This document shows positions 53,160 to 61,970 of a stretch of DNA of 64,000 nt, one piece after another; position 1 is the first letter of the stretch, and every line of letters starts with the position of its first letter. The position numbers and the translations under genes are program-made. The stretch is taken from the NCBI RefSeq assembly GCF_002994045.1, contig NZ_MQUC01000003.1:968501-1032500 (forward strand), given 5' to 3'. Below the pieces are notes generated by a model. It was not told the DNA's origin and ran no database searches. It saw only the letters and a list, made by a program, of their open reading frames with translations. The DNA is from Nonlabens agnitus (GTDB lineage: Bacteria > Bacteroidota > Bacteroidia > Flavobacteriales > Flavobacteriaceae).

Positions 53160-53160
53160 A

Positions 53161-53961
53161 ATGAAAGTACTTGTAATAGGAGCAGGAAATATGGGACTTG
53201 CGTATGCAAAGGCACTCATAAAATCTGAATACCTAAGTAAGGACAATCTGATGATCTCAGATACCAGTCCTGAAAAAACCATAGAACTCAAGAAAGAAAG
53301 TCGTTTTGATGTGTACACCAATCTAGCCGATTGTTTACCATCTGCAGATATTATCTTCTTAGCGGTTAAGCCTTACCATGCTGGTGAATTGCTAGCAGAG
53401 TTAAAACCATTGACCAAAAAAGACCAAGTCATTGTTTCTATCATGGCTGGTGTAACCATCAAAACCATTCAGGATGGTTTAGGCATTGTCAAGGTCGTTC
53501 GTGCCATGCCTAACCTACCGGCACAGGTAGGTAAAGGACTGACTTCATTTACTTCATCTAGCGAAGTTTCTAGATTGGAACTTTCAACCGTCCAAAAGTT
53601 ATTGGATACCACAGGAAAGTCTGTGTATCTAGACACTGAAAATGACATCGATGCTTCTACAGGAATTTCGGGTAGCGGTCCAGCTTATGTATTTTATTTC
53701 ATGCAATCCATGATGGAAGCCGCAAAAAAAATGGGCTTTTCTGATCATGACTCAAAAGTTTTGGTAAGTCAGACATTTGAAGGAGCCGTAGAGCTTTTCA
53801 ATCAGTCAGATTTGAGTCCAGAATCTTGGATGAATCGTGTGGCCTCTAAAGGCGGAACCACAAGAGCTGCATTGGATTCCATGGATGATAATAATGTTCA
53901 GGATTTGATTCAGGAAGCGGCGTATGCTGCTTTTAATAGAGCTGTTGAATTAGGAAAATAG
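53161..53961 (+). CDS. proC: Pyrroline-5-carboxylate reductase
   Basis: A 266-residue cytosolic enzyme reducing P5C to proline with NAD(P)H. A Rossmann motif KVLVIGAGNMGLAYAKAL opens the protein, IFLAVKP lies at about 60-66, and the conserved C-terminal STGISGSGPAYVFYFMQSM and NRVASKGGTTRAALDSM follow. It is the first gene of the proline operon, and proB starts 2 bases after the stop. Two inverted repeats precede it. Confidence 0.95.
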   Translation: MKVLVIGAGNMGLAYAKALIKSEYLSKDNLMISDTSPEKTIELKKESRFDVYTNLADCLPSADIIFLAVKPYHAGELLAELKPLTKKDQVIVSIMAGVTIKTIQDGLGIVKVVRAMPNLPAQVGKGLTSFTSSSEVSRLELSTVQKLLDTTGKSVYLDTENDIDASTGISGSGPAYVFYFMQSMMEAAKKMGFSDHDSKVLVSQTFEGAVELFNQSDLSPESWMNRVASKGGTTRAALDSMDDNNVQDLIQEAAYAAFNRAVELGK

Positions 53962-53963
53962 AT

Positions 53964-54776
53964 ATGTTAGACTTAGATAAAGCAAGAAAGAGACACAAAA
54001 AGAGAGTTGTCGTAAAAGTTGGAACCAATGTGATGACCAATAAAGACAATCGTATTGTGAGACCCATTTTGAAAAAATTGGTGGATCAAATTGCCAGATT
54101 GTATGAGGAAGACATGATTACGGTATTGATTTCTTCAGGATCGGTCATTGCAGGAATGGAAGTTCTGGACGATAACGATATTGAGGATATTACAATCAGA
54201 CGTCAGGTGTACTCCGCGGTTGGACAACCTAGAATGATGCGTCATTACTATAGCATCTTTCATGATTATGGGATGCGATGTGCTCAAGTACTCGCCACTA
54301 AACGCGATTTTGCAGAAGGTAAGCACCGCGACAACATGATCAATTGCTATGAAGGTTTGTTGAGTCAAGGAATTGTACCCATCGCAAATGAAGACGATGC
54401 CGTTTCACTATCCATGTCAATGTTTTCAGACAACGACGAACTTGCCAGCCTGGTAGCAGAATTGATACAAGCAGATATGTTGATATTATTGACTGATATT
54501 GATGGTGTCTACGACGGTAACCCAGCAGATGAGTCGTCTAGAGTGATTAAAACCGTGACCACCAATCAACCGGTAGAGCAGTTTATTCAATCTTCCAATA
54601 AAAGTGAAGGAGAAGGACGTGGCGGAATGAAATCAAAAATAAACGTAGCCAAACAGACTGCTGCTAAAAATATTCCAACCTACATCGCGAACGGAAAACG
54701 AGAAGATTGCATCATTGATATTGTCAATGGAAAAGATGTAGGAACACGTGTCCACCTAGTAGAAGAAGAAGCGTAA
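53964..54776 (+). CDS. proB: Glutamate 5-kinase, short form without PUA domain
   Basis: A 270-residue amino-acid kinase phosphorylating glutamate, the first and usually proline-inhibited step. Signatures are RVVVKVGTNVMTN at the N terminus, ISSGSVIAGME, IANEDDAVS, FSDNDELASLVA and EGRGGMKSKINVAK. E. coli ProB has about 367 residues with a C-terminal PUA domain. That domain is absent here, as in several other bacteria. It is the middle gene of proC-proB-proA. Confidence 0.95.
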   Translation: MLDLDKARKRHKKRVVVKVGTNVMTNKDNRIVRPILKKLVDQIARLYEEDMITVLISSGSVIAGMEVLDDNDIEDITIRRQVYSAVGQPRMMRHYYSIFHDYGMRCAQVLATKRDFAEGKHRDNMINCYEGLLSQGIVPIANEDDAVSLSMSMFSDNDELASLVAELIQADMLILLTDIDGVYDGNPADESSRVIKTVTTNQPVEQFIQSSNKSEGEGRGGMKSKINVAKQTAAKNIPTYIANGKREDCIIDIVNGKDVGTRVHLVEEEA

Positions 54777-54803
54777 AGCGTAAAAAAAATTGAAACAAAC
54801 AGA

Positions 54804-56003
54804 ATGAAATTATTGAAAGAAGACATAAAAAATAATGTATTACAGTCCATGATGGAGCTATTGGCAGAGCGCAAGGATCATATCATTGCGGCTAATAAAA
54901 AGGATCTGGAGGCTTTTAGCGGTGATGATCAGGCGCTTTATGAGCGATTGATTGTTGACGAAAGTAAAGTGGAGGACATGATTCGTGCCGTGCGTGAGGT
55001 TAAAGATCAGCAGGATCCTGTTGGGCAAACGATAAGTGATGACACCTTGGGAAATGGGTTGAACATCACTAATAAAACAGCGCCCTTTGGAACCATCATG
55101 ATCATTTATGAATCACGACCAGATGTTACCATCGAGGCCGCCGTTCTCGCCTTTAAAGCCAATAACAAGATATTACTCAAAGGTGGTAAAGAAGCCCACC
55201 ACAGCAATGAAGAACTGGTTAAGTGTTGGCATCAAGCCTTGAAGGATAATGATCTTTCCACGGACTGGATCCAATATCTTAAGATGGATCGCACAGCTAC
55301 TCAGGAGTTTTTAAAAAACCCAGATCAGCCATTAGATCTCATCGTGCCACGCGGTGGTGAACGACTTATTGAATTTGTCAAGATGCATGCAAAATGCGCC
55401 GTTCTGGTGAGTGGTCGCGGTAATAATTTTGCCTATGTCGCACCAAGCGCAGATATTGAAAAAGTAATTCCGGTTATTGTGAATGCCAAAACCAATAAAA
55501 TCTCTGGTTGTAATGCTCTTGACAAAATTTACATCGATCAAAATCATCCCGATTTTGAAAATGTAAGTCGCAGGATAGAAAAAGAGTTGACGGATAAAGA
55601 GGTTCATATTGTTGCTAGTAAAGAATTTGCCAACATCTTAGAAACCAATGATCTGATTGAAGATCAAAATGTATGGTTTCAAGAATTTCTAGCTAGAAAA
55701 GCAGCCATGGGAACAGTCAATGGATTGGAAGATGCCATCGAGCGCATCAACACCTATTCTGGTGGCCATTCAAACATCATTTTAACAGAAAATATGGATG
55801 ATGCCGCCACTTTTATGGAGCAAATCGATAGTGCAGCGGTGTACCATAACGCCTCTACACGATTTACAGATGGTGGACAAATGGGCGTAGGAGCAGAGCT
55901 TGCCATTAGTACCGACAAGTTGCACCATCGCGGGCCACTAGGATTGAAACAATTAGTCACGAACAAATACTATGTTTCAGGTACTGGACAGATTCGTGAA
56001 TAG
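54804..56003 (+). CDS. proA: Glutamate-5-semialdehyde dehydrogenase
   Basis: A 399-residue NADPH enzyme reducing glutamyl-5-phosphate to the semialdehyde that cyclises to P5C. It has FGTIMIIYESRPDVTIEAAVLAFKANNKILLKGG (about residues 94-128), the catalytic Cys in NKISGCNALDKI (near 235), and GAELAISTDKLHHRGPLGL near the end. It starts 27 bases after proB and closes the proline operon. A terminator follows. Confidence 0.96.
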   Translation: MKLLKEDIKNNVLQSMMELLAERKDHIIAANKKDLEAFSGDDQALYERLIVDESKVEDMIRAVREVKDQQDPVGQTISDDTLGNGLNITNKTAPFGTIMIIYESRPDVTIEAAVLAFKANNKILLKGGKEAHHSNEELVKCWHQALKDNDLSTDWIQYLKMDRTATQEFLKNPDQPLDLIVPRGGERLIEFVKMHAKCAVLVSGRGNNFAYVAPSADIEKVIPVIVNAKTNKISGCNALDKIYIDQNHPDFENVSRRIEKELTDKEVHIVASKEFANILETNDLIEDQNVWFQEFLARKAAMGTVNGLEDAIERINTYSGGHSNIILTENMDDAATFMEQIDSAAVYHNASTRFTDGGQMGVGAELAISTDKLHHRGPLGLKQLVTNKYYVSGTGQIRE

Positions 56004-56027
56004 TATTTGAAATATTCCAGGTAAACC

Positions 56028-56057
56028 AAAAGCTCAGATGTGATTCTGAGCTTTTTT
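56028..56057 (+). terminator. Terminator of the proline operon
   Basis: An 11-bp stem, AAAAGCTCAGA (56028-56038) with TCTGAGCTTTT (56045-56055), ends in a T-run. Confidence 0.92.
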
Positions 56058-56060
56058 TAT

Positions 56061-56100
56061 TTCACTTTCCTGAATATATGGAAGGCACGAAAGCGAAGTT
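56061..56100. repeat. Degenerate composite palindrome
   Basis: On the minus strand TTCGCTTTCGTG precedes a 17-base insert beginning CCTTCC and ending CAGG, then AAAGTGAAA. The junctions match the composite elements but the insert sequence differs. Confidence 0.6.
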
Positions 56101-56149
56101 AATTTAAACAGCGATTCTACCGCGATATGGTTTAGAAACGCACTTAATA

Positions 56150-57982
56150 TTATTGATAACCAGCAGCTTGTAAATTGAATAATCTGGAATACGTCTGTGG
56201 ATTGTTCATGAGTTCTTCATGCGTCCCAATTTCTTCAATCTTACCATTTTTCAATACCAGAATGCGATCTGCCATGCGTACGGTAGAGAAACGGTGCGAG
56301 ATGATGATGCTGGTTTTACCTTTAGTAAGCCCTATAAATCGCTCAAACACATCAAATTCTGCTTGCGCATCCAGTGCGCTGGTTGGTTCGTCCAGCACCA
56401 TGATGTCGGCATTTTTCATGTAGGCTCTCGCGAGTGCCACTTTTTGCCACTGTCCACCACTTAGTTCCTGACCTTTGGCAAAACGACGTCCCAGTTGCTG
56501 GTCAATGCCGTCTGTCATCTCTGCAATGACCTGACTGGCGAGGCTACGCTCTGCTGCATCTGTAATCAAGGAATCATTGTCAATTTGGGCAATGTCTCCT
56601 ACGGCTATGTTTTCGCGTAAGCGAAATTCATACTTGAAAAAATCCTGAAATATCACTCCAAATCTTGCCCGGTATTCTTCTTTAGAAAATTTATTGATGT
56701 TGATACCGTCAAGTAAAATTTCACCACTGGTAGGCTCGTAAAATCTTAAAATCAGCTTGATGAGTGTGGTTTTGCCAGCACCATTCTCGCCTACAAAGGC
56801 AATTTTCTCGCCAGCCTTGATATGGAAACTGACACCTTTAAGCACTGGTGTGTCACTGCCTGGATAATAAAATTGAACATTTCTCAACTCAAATCCTTCG
56901 TTAATGACTTCTGGTAGCGGTATAGGATTGACCGTATGTTGCTCTAGAGGTATATCGAGAAAGTCAAAATAATCCATTAAGTACAAAGCACTTTCTGAAA
57001 TGCGCGTGAATCTTGAAAAAAATTGCTGCAAGTTGTTGCGCAATCTATTGAATGATCCAGATAAGAAGGTTAATTCACCAATCGTTAGAACGCCAGCGAT
57101 GACCTCAATAATGATAAAGACATAAGCACCATAATAGGACAAGGTTCCCAGTATATTAAAAAGGGAGCCGTAGATACTTTGCTTGATCGATAGGTTCTTA
57201 TTGATATGGTAGTACTTGTTGGACAAGTTTTTAAATCGCAGCGCGATATAATCGGTTAGTCCAAAAAGTTTCACCTCTTTGGCCGTGGTATTGTTCGCAC
57301 CTACAAATCTTAAGTAATCCAACTCGCGACGTTCTGCGGTCCAGCTGCGTGCGAGAGAATAGCGGTGCGAACTGTATTTTGCCTCATTGATAAATGATGG
57401 TATGATACTTAGGATCAAAAGCACAATAAGCCAAGGTTCAAAATAAATAAGTGCAGCAATTAATGAAACAATGGAAATGAGCGCCTGTACCTGTCCCAGC
57501 GCGTCACTCATCAAGTTTACACGACCATTGGTTTGCTGTCTGGCACGTTCCAGTTTGTCATAGAATTCTGGATCTTCCAATTGTTCCAGCGTGAGCTCAT
57601 TCGTCTTGCGTAAGATTTTTTCTGAGGAAGCGTTGGAGTAGAGGTCACCTATCAAACCATCAGTAAGTGTGACGAGTCTGTTGAGTAATTCTGTCAGAAT
57701 CACGACACCTAGTTCGATACCTACAAAAGTCCAAAGCCTCGTCAGGTCTTGTTCTTCCAGCGCAATTTGGGTAATGATTTCATCAATAATTATTTTCCCT
57801 ATCCACAAAGTGATCACTGGTGACAGCGCAGCAAGCAGCCTGCCTATGGAATTGACCGTAAAAAGTTTGGGACTCACGCGCCAGATTTCGCCAAAAAATC
57901 GCGGGATTGCAGACAAAGAATCAAGAGAGAAAACAGAGGTTTTCTGTTTATCTGTAATGGATTGTAATTTAGGTCTAGCCAT
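56150..57982 (-). CDS. ABC transporter with fused permease and ATPase
   Basis: A 610-residue half-size exporter. Six membrane segments (about residues 35-330) are followed by an ATPase domain with Walker A GENGAGKTTL (about 399-408), Q-loop FQDFFKYEF, signature LSGGQWQKVALARA and Walker B IMVLDEPTSALD. It acts as a dimer exporting lipid, peptide or drug-like substrates. A TATCTTTG element lies 5 bases before the ATG. It is monocistronic. Confidence 0.93.
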   Translation of the reverse strand: MARPKLQSITDKQKTSVFSLDSLSAIPRFFGEIWRVSPKLFTVNSIGRLLAALSPVITLWIGKIIIDEIITQIALEEQDLTRLWTFVGIELGVVILTELLNRLVTLTDGLIGDLYSNASSEKILRKTNELTLEQLEDPEFYDKLERARQQTNGRVNLMSDALGQVQALISIVSLIAALIYFEPWLIVLLILSIIPSFINEAKYSSHRYSLARSWTAERRELDYLRFVGANNTTAKEVKLFGLTDYIALRFKNLSNKYYHINKNLSIKQSIYGSLFNILGTLSYYGAYVFIIIEVIAGVLTIGELTFLSGSFNRLRNNLQQFFSRFTRISESALYLMDYFDFLDIPLEQHTVNPIPLPEVINEGFELRNVQFYYPGSDTPVLKGVSFHIKAGEKIAFVGENGAGKTTLIKLILRFYEPTSGEILLDGININKFSKEEYRARFGVIFQDFFKYEFRLRENIAVGDIAQIDNDSLITDAAERSLASQVIAEMTDGIDQQLGRRFAKGQELSGGQWQKVALARAYMKNADIMVLDEPTSALDAQAEFDVFERFIGLTKGKTSIIISHRFSTVRMADRILVLKNGKIEEIGTHEELMNNPQTYSRLFNLQAAGYQ

Positions 57983-57987
57983 GTCTG

Positions 57988-57995
57988 CAAAGATA
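57988..57995 (-). promoter_or_regulatory. -7-like TATCTTTG five bases before the ABC ATG
   Basis: Minus-strand TAnnTTTG match ending 5 bases before the start codon at 57982. A -33 TTG is not evident. Confidence 0.4.
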
Positions 57996-58105
57996 CTTTA
58001 CAAACCTTGGCTGGTTAAGATCGTTGTCAATTTTTACCGTCGGCACTATGCAAGATTTTCTTTGTAAGATGTAAAAACTTTGATGATAGTGATGTTTGAA
58101 TGTAG

Positions 58106-58125
58106 TTCGCTTTCGCGAAAGCGAA
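58106..58125. repeat. Palindromic repeat (20 bp)
   Basis: Perfect copy 14 bases beyond the stop of the minus-strand MFS gene. Confidence 0.95.
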
Positions 58126-58139
58126 TTCATTAAAAACCT

Positions 58140-59405
58140 CTACTGCACTCGTGTGTTTTGAGTCACTTTCCAAAAGCTTAAAGAGGCAATTGCGCCAATG
58201 ATCATAAATACACCGCACATGATAAAAACGTACTGATGGCCTAACTCACCAGGCCATCCATCCAAAAAATAACCTATCAAAGGGCCCATAAATATGTCTG
58301 GTGTATAACCCACCAAGGAGATCAATCCTATCGCGGTGCCCGTCATAATAAGCGGTATGTGACCTTCCTGCAATGCTGCATAGTATAGCGTGCGGAAGGC
58401 GTAAACGCCAGTGGCAGTGACGAGAATGGAAATGATAAACAAGGTTTCCAAACCTTCTTCGATGATGCCGCTGGCAAAAAGCGCGCAACCTAGTAAGGAA
58501 AGGAGAAACCCGATGATCATCATGAGTGAGGTTTTGGTCTTGTCTGCCAGTAAACCGACGCCAACGCCTACAAATGGTCGGATGTAAAGGAGATAGGTCC
58601 CAACTTTAGCCGATTCTACCTCGTCATACTTGAGAACATCGTTAGCATAAAGTGAGAAAACATCTGTGATTTTGTAACCTACATAGGCGCAAAGGATTAT
58701 GACCATTAATAACCATACCGCTTTGATTTTGATGACGGTTTTGAAGTTGGTAATCAATTCCTTCCATTGGGTGACCTGTACTTCTTCCGCACGAGTGGTT
58801 GATTTTAAAAATATTGCTACCAGAATTCCTACTGCGGCAATTACGGCAGAGAATGTAAGTACCACGTATTGAAAAGAATCTGCTTGATTTTCAACCGAAG
58901 TGGCTACCCGATCAACTACAAAAAAGGTAAACACAAAGATTCCCAAGGATCCAAATCCAGCAGCGACCAGTCCACGACCACCGTCCAACAACCCGAAGGC
59001 CAGCCCTTGCCGGTTTTTACCACCAGTAACACGGGTTGCTTTGAGCATTGCGGCCCAAAACAAGAATATGGTAGTGAAACCCCAATAGCCATAAAGCAGT
59101 TGCAAGGTCCAGAAATCAGGAATGGTAGCGAGTACCAAGCCACCAGCAGCCGTAAGCATCAATGCTACACTAATGAGGTACTTAGGTTGATATTTATCGG
59201 CTATGGAACCTCCAAATAAGTAAGAAAAGAAAGCGACAACGCCATAGGTAGAAAACAGCGCGCCCAGTTCCACATTAGATAATTGAAAGACTTCCAGCAC
59301 CGTAGGCCGAAATATTCTGGGCAGTACAAAAGGCAAAATGAAAACCGCTTCACCCGCTAGGATGAGCAGTAGAATGTTGAGCCATTTTGCGGTCTTGGAA
59401 AAAAT
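58140..59405 (-). CDS. MFS transporter with no canonical start codon at its true N terminus
   Basis: About 398-421 residues. The first ATG/GTG/TTG in frame is a TTG at 59336, but the frame is open back to a stop at 59460-59462. The codons before the TTG encode WLNILLLILAGEAVFI, clearly the start of the first membrane helix. An ATT at 59405 (then FSKTAKWLN) is the most plausible start position. The body has about 12 hydrophobic segments and MFS features such as GGSIADKYQPKYL. Transported substrate unknown. It follows SUI1 in a four-gene operon. Confidence 0.8.
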   Translation of the reverse strand: MFSKTAKWLNILLLILAGEAVFILPFVLPRIFRPTVLEVFQLSNVELGALFSTYGVVAFFSYLFGGSIADKYQPKYLISVALMLTAAGGLVLATIPDFWTLQLLYGYWGFTTIFLFWAAMLKATRVTGGKNRQGLAFGLLDGGRGLVAAGFGSLGIFVFTFFVVDRVATSVENQADSFQYVVLTFSAVIAAVGILVAIFLKSTTRAEEVQVTQWKELITNFKTVIKIKAVWLLMVIILCAYVGYKITDVFSLYANDVLKYDEVESAKVGTYLLYIRPFVGVGVGLLADKTKTSLMMIIGFLLSLLGCALFASGIIEEGLETLFIISILVTATGVYAFRTLYYAALQEGHIPLIMTGTAIGLISLVGYTPDIFMGPLIGYFLDGWPGELGHQYVFIMCGVFMIIGAIASLSFWKVTQNTRVQ

Positions 59406-59475
59406 AGGTTGGTTATTTAGTCGATCTGGTACAAGATCAGCAAAAAATAATTGATGAGCCTAGAATAGATAGGTT

Positions 59476-59799
59476 TTACCCACCAACTCTTTTGACTTTA
59501 AAGCCTTTCTCCTTAAGAATATCCATGATGCGATCACGGTAATCACCCTGAATAATGATAGTATCGTTTTTGAAACTGCCGCCGACTCCTAAAGTGGTTT
59601 TGATGTCTTTGGCGAGTATTTTAAAATCCTCAGTCGCACCAGTATATCCTGTAATAATCGTATTGACTTTTCCTTTGCGCTTTTCAAAACGACATTCTAA
59701 AGGTTCGTCTTGCAACCAGATGTCGCTTTGCTCTTCTTGCGGTTCTTCTGGCACTTCGTGCTCTGGGAATAGATTTTTAAGTTGGTCTTTTAGGTCCAT
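59476..59799 (-). CDS. SUI1/eIF1-like (YciH-type) translation factor
   Basis: A 107-residue protein. The SUI1 fold spans about residues 35-107 (CRFEKRKGKVNTIITGYTGATEDFKILAKDIK, then GVGGSFKNDTIIIQGDYRDRIMDIL). Bacterial members are thought to monitor initiation complexes. The acidic N-terminal 30 residues are family-typical. It starts 9 bases after the MscS gene. Confidence 0.9.
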   Translation of the reverse strand: MDLKDQLKNLFPEHEVPEEPQEEQSDIWLQDEPLECRFEKRKGKVNTIITGYTGATEDFKILAKDIKTTLGVGGSFKNDTIIIQGDYRDRIMDILKEKGFKVKRVGG

Positions 59800-59808
59800 A
59801 GTGGTAAA

Positions 59809-60366
59809 TTATCTTGCGGTAGGATCTGTTTCTTCGTGTTTATCGATATCAAATATAGATTCTTCACGATTATATAGAATACTGACCCCTTTTTGCAATA
59901 GTAAATTATTGGGATAGGTGATGAGCTCGCCTTCTGCGGTTCTCAAAATAGTGTAAAATCCTTTGATGTCTTCTATCACTGCTGTTACTGGTAAATCTTT
60001 ATCATGAATACGCACTCGATCACCAATTTTATAGGGAAAGGTGAAGTAGAGTATAAAGCTAGCCGTGACATTGCTTAAGATGCTCCAGTTCGCAAATAAA
60101 GCGACACCTACTACAGCAAAGGTAGATCCTAATGCCACCCAAAAGCCATCTCTCTTTAAACCCCAAACTAGAATGATGGAGATCATTGCCATGGTCCAGA
60201 TGACATAGCCTACATAGCGATTGAGATACTGTTTGCGCAATTTGGAGCGTTCTACTTTTTTACTGAGTTTACCAGCACTCCAGATGATACTTCTATGAAT
60301 GGAAAAGGCTACAATGAGAATGATGAGCGTCGCAATGACCTCTGGCTGTAATAAATATGCTTTCAT
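59809..60366 (-). CDS. Small MscS-type mechanosensitive channel
   Basis: A 185-residue inner-membrane protein. Three hydrophobic segments (about 9-27, 52-69, 73-115) are followed by a beta domain KIGDRVRIHDKDLPVTAVIEDIKGFYTILRTAEGELITYPNNLLL. The pore-helix region GSTFAVVGVALFANWSILSNV matches MscS TM3. It lacks the large cytosolic cage of full MscS. It overlaps the upstream lipoprotein gene by four bases. Confidence 0.88.
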   Translation of the reverse strand: MKAYLLQPEVIATLIILIVAFSIHRSIIWSAGKLSKKVERSKLRKQYLNRYVGYVIWTMAMISIILVWGLKRDGFWVALGSTFAVVGVALFANWSILSNVTASFILYFTFPYKIGDRVRIHDKDLPVTAVIEDIKGFYTILRTAEGELITYPNNLLLQKGVSILYNREESIFDIDKHEETDPTAR

Positions 60367-61283
60367 AAACCTAGACTATCTCTTAACACAGAGTATTGAT
60401 TACTATTTTGATTCCAGTAAGGCGTTCTTATGGTTTTTTTCAACGTCGCAGTTGTTGTAGCGATGTTTCCGCGATCTGGATATTCTTCACTCCATGAAAG
60501 AATTTGAAAAGGACTCGAGTTCTCAAGAGTGTACGACACCTTTCTTCCATTGTCATAATTAACCGAATAGATGTACTGATCATCTTGTTTTTCTAAAATT
60601 GCTTTTGCATTAAGGACTTCCGTGGGATTGTGGGTAAGCCGTAAATATTCTGTTGAAGGAATGATTTTAATGTCACCCGTAGGCATCAACTCAGGATCTA
60701 TACGCAACTGACTGGGAATTTGATTTTCCAGCATGGCATTATCGATCGCAAATTCTTTGTTGCTTTCACTTTGAAAATAACTATAGAGAACACCTTCATA
60801 TTGATCGTTCCTATTATTAAGTTGCATGTAGGTATGACCACACCATTCTTGAATCGATGTGGCTACTTTAATTGCGTTTGCTTCTAGATCCAATGGTAAG
60901 AACGTACTGCTCATGATTTTATAAGGATATATTCCCGTATTAAAATCTCTAGTAGCATTAAGCTTTAAAACAGATCTGTTGGATTCTTGTTCTTGATCGG
61001 CTTTTACTTGATCGTCAGGATCAAAAGGTTCTGTAACAAATATGAGTACCGCGTGACCGTCTCTTATCTCGCCATAACGACTTTGCTTGAGTTCATAATT
61101 ACTAATCTCTGCCACACCTGCATACCAGTAATCTTTAAACTCGGGACTCAAATTTCTGATGGGAGCTTCATTTACCTGTGCCGCTGATTGCTCATTAATA
61201 GCTGCCGGTGATTTTGTATTAGAGTTAGGTGCATTACAAGAAACAAGAAGTAGTAGAGATAAAAAAAATGGAATGGTCTTCAT
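60363..61283 (-). CDS. Bacteroidota lipoprotein of unknown function (often misnamed Maf)
   Basis: A 306-residue lipoprotein (LLLLVSCNAPN). Recognisable stretches include FKDYWYAGVAEISNYELKQSRYGEIRDGHAVLIFVTE and SIQEWCGHTYMQLNN. I recall homologs being listed as 'septum formation inhibitor Maf', but no Maf-type nucleotide pyrophosphatase motif is present, so the name should not be carried over. It is the first gene of the operon with MscS, SUI1 and MFS. Confidence 0.8.
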   Translation of the reverse strand: MKTIPFFLSLLLLVSCNAPNSNTKSPAAINEQSAAQVNEAPIRNLSPEFKDYWYAGVAEISNYELKQSRYGEIRDGHAVLIFVTEPFDPDDQVKADQEQESNRSVLKLNATRDFNTGIYPYKIMSSTFLPLDLEANAIKVATSIQEWCGHTYMQLNNRNDQYEGVLYSYFQSESNKEFAIDNAMLENQIPSQLRIDPELMPTGDIKIIPSTEYLRLTHNPTEVLNAKAILEKQDDQYIYSVNYDNGRKVSYTLENSSPFQILSWSEEYPDRGNIATTTATLKKTIRTPYWNQNSNQYSVLRDSLGL

Positions 61284-61299
61284 AACTCAAATTTGAGGC

Positions 61300-61307
61300 A
61301 AAGATAG
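61300..61307 (-). promoter_or_regulatory. -7 element TATCTTTG of the lipoprotein operon
   Basis: Minus-strand TAnnTTTG match, 16 bases before the ATG at 61283. Confidence 0.45.
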
Positions 61308-61446
61308 GAATACTCAATGGCGCCGCTATTTTATCATTAATAGGCTTGTTTGAATTTAATGGTTTTTAACGATTGCTAGTTAAACATAGTTAATCTTTGA
61401 AATGTGATCGTGCAACCCATTTAATTTCGTCGCAAAATCAAAACCA

Positions 61447-61929
61447 ATGAAGAAATATATCCTTTTAAGTGTCATAGCAGCACTTCTATTAGTAGGTTGT
61501 GGTGGTACACAAAATGCGATCAAACAAACCGAAAGAATTGTACGTGGGAACTGGGTCATTGACTCTGTCACTTATTCTGGTAATGGCCAATTTGAATCTA
61601 CTTTACTTCAAGATGTAAGCGCTCAATGTTTTGAGGGTAGCCAGTGGTATTTTGTCGCTAACAACAACCGTGGTAGCTATAAAATTGAATCTCCAGAATG
61701 TAATACAGGAACCAGAAACTTTATATGGGTGATTCCAGGGTCTGAAGATATTATTGAAGGTGATCTTTTGTTGAAGCCTACGGGTGACAACTATAAAAGC
61801 GAGACAGATGCTGGATTTAGATTAAATGTCAACAACCTAACAGAAACTAGCATGACCTGGAGCCAGAGCGTTCTTGTCAACGGTAAGACGGTTAAGGTCA
61901 ATATGAACTTTAGAAAGCTAGCAGATTAA
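61447..61929 (+). CDS. Lipocalin-like lipoprotein
   Basis: A 160-residue protein with a lipoprotein leader (LLLVGCGGTQ). A short N-terminal RGNWVIDSVTY strand, then FEGSQWYFVANNNRGSYKIES and a C-terminal MTWSQSVLVNGKTVKVNMNFRKL resemble the lipocalin-like families of Bacteroidota. It binds an unknown lipophilic ligand or acts structurally. The OmpA-family gene follows 41 bases later, a pairing I know from other flavobacteria. Confidence 0.82.
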   Translation: MKKYILLSVIAALLLVGCGGTQNAIKQTERIVRGNWVIDSVTYSGNGQFESTLLQDVSAQCFEGSQWYFVANNNRGSYKIESPECNTGTRNFIWVIPGSEDIIEGDLLLKPTGDNYKSETDAGFRLNVNNLTETSMTWSQSVLVNGKTVKVNMNFRKLAD

Positions 61930-61970
61930 GCATTATCCCTAATAACAATCACAAATATTAAATTGAATTT

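Noticed and set aside
60363..61283. Septum formation inhibitor Maf
   Set aside because: The protein has a lipoprotein leader and none of the Maf nucleotide-pyrophosphatase motifs.
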